Made by a program: the position numbers and the translations under genes
Shown here: positions 58,453 to 64,000 of the stretch, piece after piece
How the letters are laid out: every line of letters begins with the position of its first letter
Numbering within the stretch: position 1 is the first letter of the stretch
The notes under the pieces: model-generated
What the model was told of the DNA's origin: nothing
The model's input: the letters and a program-made list of their open reading frames with translations, nothing else
Databases searched by the model: none
Assembly (NCBI RefSeq): GCF_021012795.1
Contig: NZ_VFYU01000025.1
Coordinates: 62,001 to 126,000 of the forward strand
Direction: 5' to 3'
Origin: Psychrobacter sp. I-STPA10
Lineage (GTDB): Bacteria > Pseudomonadota > Gammaproteobacteria > Pseudomonadales > Moraxellaceae
DNA: 64,000 nucleotides

Positions 58453-58965
58453 CTAATATTCCGCCATACCTGCTCGTAGCGAATCAATAAAAGCCATAAA
58501 TTCCTGTCGCCATTCTCGTATGGTTTGTTCATCTGGTAGCCATTGATTAGATAACGTGACCACATTAACAATCAAATCAGTGCTTGTAGACTGCTCAATA
58601 GCAGCCAGCTCTGGCTTTGGCATATACTGACAACGCTGATAAGCATTGAGAATATTTGCCAATACTCCATCTTGCCTAATTTGTTTTAATCGCTCAAGCT
58701 CTGGTGAAATAAGCGTTTTGGCAGCGAGTTGTTCCTGTAAATACTCAATACTTGGTGTGGGTGTATCAATAGCATAAAACTGTGCCAACTCTTGCAAAAA
58801 TGCATAATATGCCCCTTGCAGATGAAAAATTGCGGTCTCACAACTGGCTTGATATTGTTGTTTATCTTGTATTTGCGCTGCTTGCTTACACGCTAAGCGG
58901 CAAAAGTAGAATTTTTGATTGGTCCGATCTGCCTGATAACGGGCTACCCGATTTTTCTTTGACAT
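58453..58965 (-). CDS. DUF6586-like protein
   Basis: A 170-residue, soluble, mainly helical protein. The N-terminus RYQADRTNQKFYFCRLACKQ and the motif SCETAIFHLQGAYYAFLQEL resemble a family of small Pseudomonas and Acinetobacter proteins (DUF6586) without known function. No signal peptide or membrane helix. It is convergent with mrcA and upstream of nothing on its strand; rpoC lies behind it with its own terminator. The family name is from memory and moderately certain. Confidence 0.6.
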   Translation of the reverse strand: MSKKNRVARYQADRTNQKFYFCRLACKQAAQIQDKQQYQASCETAIFHLQGAYYAFLQELAQFYAIDTPTPSIEYLQEQLAAKTLISPELERLKQIRQDGVLANILNAYQRCQYMPKPELAAIEQSTSTDLIVNVVTLSNQWLPDEQTIREWRQEFMAFIDSLRAGMAEY

Positions 58966-59033
58966 AACTCACCCTTTCATTGCTTTACATGTTATTCATT
59001 TGAATTTCAATAGTATCTTAAAATAGAATCCAT

Positions 59034-59066
59034 AAAAAAAGCCAGCATCATCAATACTGGCTTTTT
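59034..59066 (-). terminator. rpoBC terminator
   Basis: On the minus strand AAAAAGCCAGTATTGATGAT then GCTGGCTTTTTT: stem AAAGCCAG/CTGGCTTT with a T-run, 33 bp past the rpoC stop. Confidence 0.9.
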
Positions 59067-59098
59067 AATCACTTCAATCCGATAAGTTTTACTACAGC

Positions 59099-62000
59099 TT
59101 AGTCAGCATTTTTGTCTTGACTTAGCTCTTGAGCAAAGGCTTCATCAAAGCTACTAAAGTCTTGTGTTGTCGTGCTCATCACATCATCAAATGCGGTATC
59201 AATGGCACTATCAACATCATAAGCTTCCGCTTTTTGCTTACGGGCTTCATGATACGCAAGACCCGTACCTGCTGGTATCAAGCGACCAACGACAACGTTT
59301 TCTTTTAAGCCACGTAGATCATCGACTTTACCAGTCACCGCAGCAGCCGTTAACACACGGGTTGTCTCTTGGAAAGAAGCGGCTGAAATAAAGCTTTCTG
59401 TGGCAAGACTTGCTTTGGTAATACCCAGCAGCTGACGCTCAAACTGCACAGGGAATTTATCTTCACTGATCAGTTTTTCATTGAGCGCTTTGATGTCTGC
59501 ATATTCAACTTGATCACCTTTAAAGTAGCTTGAATCACCACCATCAGTTACTTCTACTTTGCGTAGCATCTGGCGAATGATAACTTCGATGTGCTTATCG
59601 TTGATTTTCACCCCTTGCAAACGATATACATCTTGTACTTCATTGACGATGTAGTTAGCCAGTGCAGTTTCACCTTTTAGACGTAAAATATCATGTGGGT
59701 TTAATGGACCATCTGAGATGACCTCGCCACGTTCAACTGTCTCATTTTCAAAGACGTTAATTTGACGCCATTTAGGGATAAGCTCTTCATGCACTTCACC
59801 ATCTTCATTGGTAATGACAAAGCGATTTTTCCCTTTTGTAGCAGTACCAAAACTCACCACACCAGACATCTCAGCCATAATCGCATGATCTTTTGGACGA
59901 CGGGCTTCAAATAAATCTGCAACACGAGGCAAACCACCAGTAATGTCTTTGGTACCTGAGGTTGCCTGTGGTACACGACCTAAAACTGAGCCAGCGGTGA
60001 CATCTTGACCATCGCTAACACGAATGATGGTATCAGCAGGTAGGAAGTAAACCACTTCTTTACCTTCTGGTGTATCTAAGATAACAGCAGGACGCAAATC
60101 TTTACCCGCACTGGTTCTATCTTTTGCACCTAAGATCTCAAATGAACTCATACCAGTGGCATCATCAATTTTCACAGTGGCGGTAACACCTTCTGTAATG
60201 TCACTAAAGCGTGCCTTACCCGCAAATTCTGTGATAATTGGATGCGTATGTGGATCCCATTTAGCAATGGTTTGTCCACTGTCTACCATATCTTCATCTT
60301 TAACGGTCACAGATGAGCCATAAGGTACTTTATAACGCTCACGCTCACGACCTAGGTCATCAGCAACACCAATCTCAGCTGAACGAGAGACCACCACTAA
60401 ATGACCATCAGCATGCTCTACCGTTTTCATATTATGGAAGCGCACTTGACCTGCATTACGTACTGCCACGCTGTTATCCACTGAAGTAGAACTTGCCGCA
60501 CCACCCACGTGGAAGGTACGCATGGTCAACTGAGTACCTGGCTCACCAATTGATTGCGCTGCCATAACACCAACAGACTCACCAATATTAACTTTATGAC
60601 CACGAGCAAGGTCACGACCATAACACTGTGAACATACGCCATGTGCAACATCACAAGTAATCACTGAGCGTACCCAAACTTCATCAATACCTTGATGGTT
60701 CAACACTTCAACCCAATGCTCATCAATCAATGTGCCCGCAGGAACAACCACTTCCCCTGCTTTATTAATTGCATCTTGGGCAGAAACACGACCCAACACA
60801 CGATCGCCTAACTTCTCGATTACTTCACCACCTTGAATGTGTGGTGTCATTAACACGCCTTTATCCGTACCACAATCATCTTGAGTAATAACCAAATCTT
60901 GTGCGACATCGACCAAACGACGAGTCAAATAACCTGAGTTGGCCGTTTTCAATGCTGTATCTGCCAAGCCTTTACGTGCACCGTGCGTTGAAATAAAGTA
61001 CTGTAGTACCGTCAAACCTTCACGGAAGTTTGCTTTAATGGGTGTCTCGATGATAGAACCATCTGGTTTTGCCATCAAACCACGCATACCTGCTAACTGA
61101 CGAATCTGTGCTGCACTACCACGAGCACCAGAGTCTGACATGATATAGATAGAGTTAAATGATTTTTGCTCTTCTTCTTCACCTTGCGCATTGATGACTT
61201 TATCTGTGGCTAGGTTATCCATCATCGCTTTAGCGACTTTATCATTGGTACGTGACCAGATATCAACAACTTTGTTATAACGCTCACCCGCAGTCACAAA
61301 ACCTTGGGCAAATTGTTCTTCAATTTCACGTACTTCTTCATCAGCTGCTTCAATAATTGCTTTTTTGGCAGGTGGAATAACCATATCTTCCATACCAATA
61401 GACACACCTGACAAGGTTGCTTGTGCAAACCCAAGGTACATCAATTGGTCAGCAAACATAACACTGTCTTTTACGCCCAATTTACGATAGCAAGAGTTTA
61501 ATAGTCCAGAGATGTTCTTTTTGGTCATCTCTTTATTACACTCATCAAACGCCATACCTTTTGGCATGATGTTCCAAATCAACAAACGTCCAGCCACTGT
61601 ATCTTTTAAGCTGGTTTGCTTTGTTTCATTACCTTCTTCATCAACAACGGTTTCAGTCACACGTACTTTAATCTTGGCATTCACATGTAAATCATTAGAA
61701 CCAATGGCACGTAGGGCTTCATTAACAGTCGAGAATATCATGCCTTCGCCTTTGGCATTGATTGACGAACGACTAATATAATACAGACCCAATACAACGT
61801 CCTGCGATGGTACGATGATGGGATCACCATTTGCAGGAGATAAGATGTTATTAGTTGACATCATCAAAGCTCGTGACTCAAGCTGAGCTTCTAGCGTTAA
61901 TGGTACGTGCACTGCCATTTGGTCGCCATCAAAGTCGGCGTTAAATGCTGTACAAACCAAGGGGTGCAACTGAATGGCTTTACCTTCAATTAATACGGGC

Positions 62001-63319
62001 TCAAATGCTTGTAGACCCAAACGGTGCAACGTTGGTGCACGGTTTAGCAGTACAGGGTGTTCACGAATCACCATCGCCAACATATCCCATACAGGTGGCT
62101 CTTCACGTTCAACCATTTTTTTGGCTTGCTTAATGGTGGTTGCAATACCATGTGAAAGTAGTTTTGCATAGGTAAATGGCTTAAATAGCTCTAATGCCAT
62201 TTTTTTCGGTAGACCACACTGATGCAAGCGCAGTGTAGGACCAACCACGATTACTGAACGACCAGAGTAGTCAACACGTTTACCCAATAAGTTCTGACGG
62301 AAACGACCCTGCTTACCTTTGATCATATCTGCCAAAGATTTCAATGGACGTTTGTTACTACCTGTAATCGCACGTCCACGACGACCGTTATCTAGTAGCG
62401 CATCGACTGATTCTTGTAGCATACGTTTTTCGTTACGCACAATAATGTCAGGGGCATTTAACTCCAGCAGACGTTTTAAACGGTTATTACGGTTGATGAC
62501 TCGGCGATACAAATCATTTAAGTCTGAGGTAGCAAAACGACCACCTTCTAGTGGTACTAATGGGCGCAAATCAGGTGGTAATACTGGTAACACGGTCATT
62601 ACCATCCACTCAGGTTTGTTATTAGAGTCACGGAATGCTTCAAGCAGCTTTAAGCGTTTTGACATTTTTTTGAGCTTGGTTTCTGAGCCAGTTTGTGGAA
62701 TGGCTTCACGCAACTCATCAATCTCAACATCAATATCAATATCTTTTAATAAGTCTTGAACCGCTTCTGCACCCATCTTAGCGATAAATTCATCACCAAA
62801 TTCTTCAAGTGCTTTGTAATAGTCTTCATCATCAAGCAACTGATACTTCTCAAGGCTAGTCATGCCAGGATCAGTCACGATATAGCTTTCAAAATACAAT
62901 ACACGCTCAATATCACGCAAGGTCATATCTAATAATAGACCAATACGGCTTGGTAATGATTTTAAAAACCAAATATGTGCCACAGGGCTAGCAAGGTCAA
63001 TATGTCCCATACGGTCACGGCGTACTTTTGCGGTGGTCACTTCTACGCCACATTTTTCGCAGATAACACCTTGGAACTTACGACGCTTGTACTTACCACA
63101 TAGACATTCAAAATCTTTTACTGGACCAAAGATTTTGGCACAGAAAAGACCGTCACGCTCAGGTTTAAAGGTACGATAATTAATGGTTTCTGGTTTTTTA
63201 ACTTCACCGTGCGACCATGATTTGATGGTCTCAGGTGCTGCTAATGAGATTTGAATGCTATCAAATTCACGTTTGCCATTATCGGCAGGGCTTTTCATAA
63301 TATCGAGTAAATCTTTCAA
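59099..63319 (-). CDS. rpoC: RNA polymerase beta' subunit
   Basis: Catalytic subunit of RNA polymerase. It is 1406 residues (E. coli 1407). The N-terminal zinc site has CLCGKY and CEKCGVEVT, the bridge to the active site is the Mg-binding [12 protein letters not shown] (about 456-467), the second zinc site includes [17 protein letters not shown], and the trigger loop follows [15 protein letters not shown]. The start is TTG at 63319, with GGAG seven bases upstream and the expected sequence [11 protein letters not shown]; no ATG fits better. The C-terminus ends ELSQDKNAD. Confidence 0.97.
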   Translation of the reverse strand: MKDLLDIMKSPADNGKREFDSIQISLAAPETIKSWSHGEVKKPETINYRTFKPERDGLFCAKIFGPVKDFECLCGKYKRRKFQGVICEKCGVEVTTAKVRRDRMGHIDLASPVAHIWFLKSLPSRIGLLLDMTLRDIERVLYFESYIVTDPGMTSLEKYQLLDDEDYYKALEEFGDEFIAKMGAEAVQDLLKDIDIDVEIDELREAIPQTGSETKLKKMSKRLKLLEAFRDSNNKPEWMVMTVLPVLPPDLRPLVPLEGGRFATSDLNDLYRRVINRNNRLKRLLELNAPDIIVRNEKRMLQESVDALLDNGRRGRAITGSNKRPLKSLADMIKGKQGRFRQNLLGKRVDYSGRSVIVVGPTLRLHQCGLPKKMALELFKPFTYAKLLSHGIATTIKQAKKMVEREEPPVWDMLAMVIREHPVLLNRAPTLHRLGLQAFEPVLIEGKAIQLHPLVCTAFNADFDGDQMAVHVPLTLEAQLESRALMMSTNNILSPANGDPIIVPSQDVVLGLYYISRSSINAKGEGMIFSTVNEALRAIGSNDLHVNAKIKVRVTETVVDEEGNETKQTSLKDTVAGRLLIWNIMPKGMAFDECNKEMTKKNISGLLNSCYRKLGVKDSVMFADQLMYLGFAQATLSGVSIGMEDMVIPPAKKAIIEAADEEVREIEEQFAQGFVTAGERYNKVVDIWSRTNDKVAKAMMDNLATDKVINAQGEEEEQKSFNSIYIMSDSGARGSAAQIRQLAGMRGLMAKPDGSIIETPIKANFREGLTVLQYFISTHGARKGLADTALKTANSGYLTRRLVDVAQDLVITQDDCGTDKGVLMTPHIQGGEVIEKLGDRVLGRVSAQDAINKAGEVVVPAGTLIDEHWVEVLNHQGIDEVWVRSVITCDVAHGVCSQCYGRDLARGHKVNIGESVGVMAAQSIGEPGTQLTMRTFHVGGAASSTSVDNSVAVRNAGQVRFHNMKTVEHADGHLVVVSRSAEIGVADDLGRERERYKVPYGSSVTVKDEDMVDSGQTIAKWDPHTHPIITEFAGKARFSDITEGVTATVKIDDATGMSSFEILGAKDRTSAGKDLRPAVILDTPEGKEVVYFLPADTIIRVSDGQDVTAGSVLGRVPQATSGTKDITGGLPRVADLFEARRPKDHAIMAEMSGVVSFGTATKGKNRFVITNEDGEVHEELIPKWRQINVFENETVERGEVISDGPLNPHDILRLKGETALANYIVNEVQDVYRLQGVKINDKHIEVIIRQMLRKVEVTDGGDSSYFKGDQVEYADIKALNEKLISEDKFPVQFERQLLGITKASLATESFISAASFQETTRVLTAAAVTGKVDDLRGLKENVVVGRLIPAGTGLAYHEARKQKAEAYDVDSAIDTAFDDVMSTTTQDFSSFDEAFAQELSQDKNAD

Positions 63320-63642
63320 GCGGCTTCTCCGTTATCTGTGTTTTAGTCTTATTGCTTTGTAGTATGGCTGCTAATTTTTATCTATAGATACTAACTTACT
63401 ATTAAATTACTGCTAATTACATTGAGAACAGCCAGATTTAATCTATATGATATAAGTAACGCTTACCTACTCCAATTTATAAGACCAATGAAGGCTATGA
63501 ATGGAATGGGGTTTGAATATATTTGCGTGTTTTCTACCCGACAATCAATACACTGGCTATAAAGATGATGTAAATTAAAGTAAGCTTTATTATGCATTCT
63601 CACTTTGCAACACATCATCTTTACTAATCAATCAGCCAATTT
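63320..63642. other. rpoB-rpoC intergenic region, 323 bp
   Basis: AT-rich, with no gene, no terminator with a T-run and no known repeat. It is much longer than the 60-80 bp between these genes in E. coli. It could hold an internal promoter for rpoC. I see nothing decisive. Confidence 0.5.

Positions 63643-64000
<358 letters not shown>

Overview
The window comes from a gammaproteobacterium of the family Moraxellaceae, most likely Psychrobacter or a close Moraxella relative. The reasons are an AT-rich sequence, the rpoB-rpoC / mrcA / pilMNOPQ-aroK-aroB neighbourhood, Moraxellaceae-type protein sequences, and short dispersed palindromic elements in many intergenic gaps. Assignment to genus is inference from protein and repeat style, not from a database search.

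Layout. 1-5 kb: end of a polysaccharide-export ABC permease, elongator tRNA-Met, RNase P RNA, an MpaB/DUF2236 oxygenase overlapping a DUF2799 lipoprotein, and NhaA. 5-11.6 kb: a TSUP transporter, a dicarboxylate/amino acid symporter, and the divergent metE/metR pair. 11.6-14.1 kb is a small accessory patch. It holds two AT-rich orphan genes with strong ribosome binding sites, a REP-associated tyrosine transposase (RAYT) with REP palindromes, a 203-bp duplication of the transposase tail, a truncated crcB and a GC-rich gene remnant. 14.1-25.2 kb: yjdM, ygfZ-dadA, ltrA, a Spy/CpxP-like protein divergent from a CpxRA-like two-component system, a MarR regulator facing a small membrane protein, csbD and a PepSY-like protein. 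Three copies of a roughly 280-300-bp hairpin-rich repeat lie in this part. 25.6-33 kb: pgsA, a PNPOx-like protein, purL, a coiled-coil secreted protein split by an in-frame amber codon, and a Phd/PIN toxin-antitoxin pair. 33-41 kb: an unknown conserved protein, a Kef-type antiporter, a DUF2628-pilin-like fusion, trmB, a FUSC transporter and gltD. 41.6-64 kb: gltB, a DamX-like SPOR protein, aroB, aroK, pilQPONM, divergent mrcA (PBP1A), a DUF6586-like protein, rpoC and the end of rpoB.

How genes work together. pilM-pilN-pilO-pilP-pilQ form one tight operon for the type IV pilus alignment complex and secretin. Terminators separate it from aroK-aroB-SPOR, although the gene order resembles the classical aroK-aroB-damX locus. 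GltB and GltD together make glutamate synthase, but their genes are about 380 bp apart with an element-like palindrome between them. MetR is expected to control metE from a shared intergenic region that contains a good inverted repeat.

The most interesting signal is the three-copy repeat at 16864, 18513 and 23642. All copies have the same orientation. Each has a GNRA-capped terminator-like stem at one end (read on the minus strand), several conserved internal hairpins, and a palindrome at the other end. No protein is encoded in it. Two copies begin about 50 nt after the stop codons of minus-strand genes. I do not recognise the family. Also present are a 107-bp terminal-inverted-repeat element in four copies and a second small-element family with AAAAAGTATG ends.
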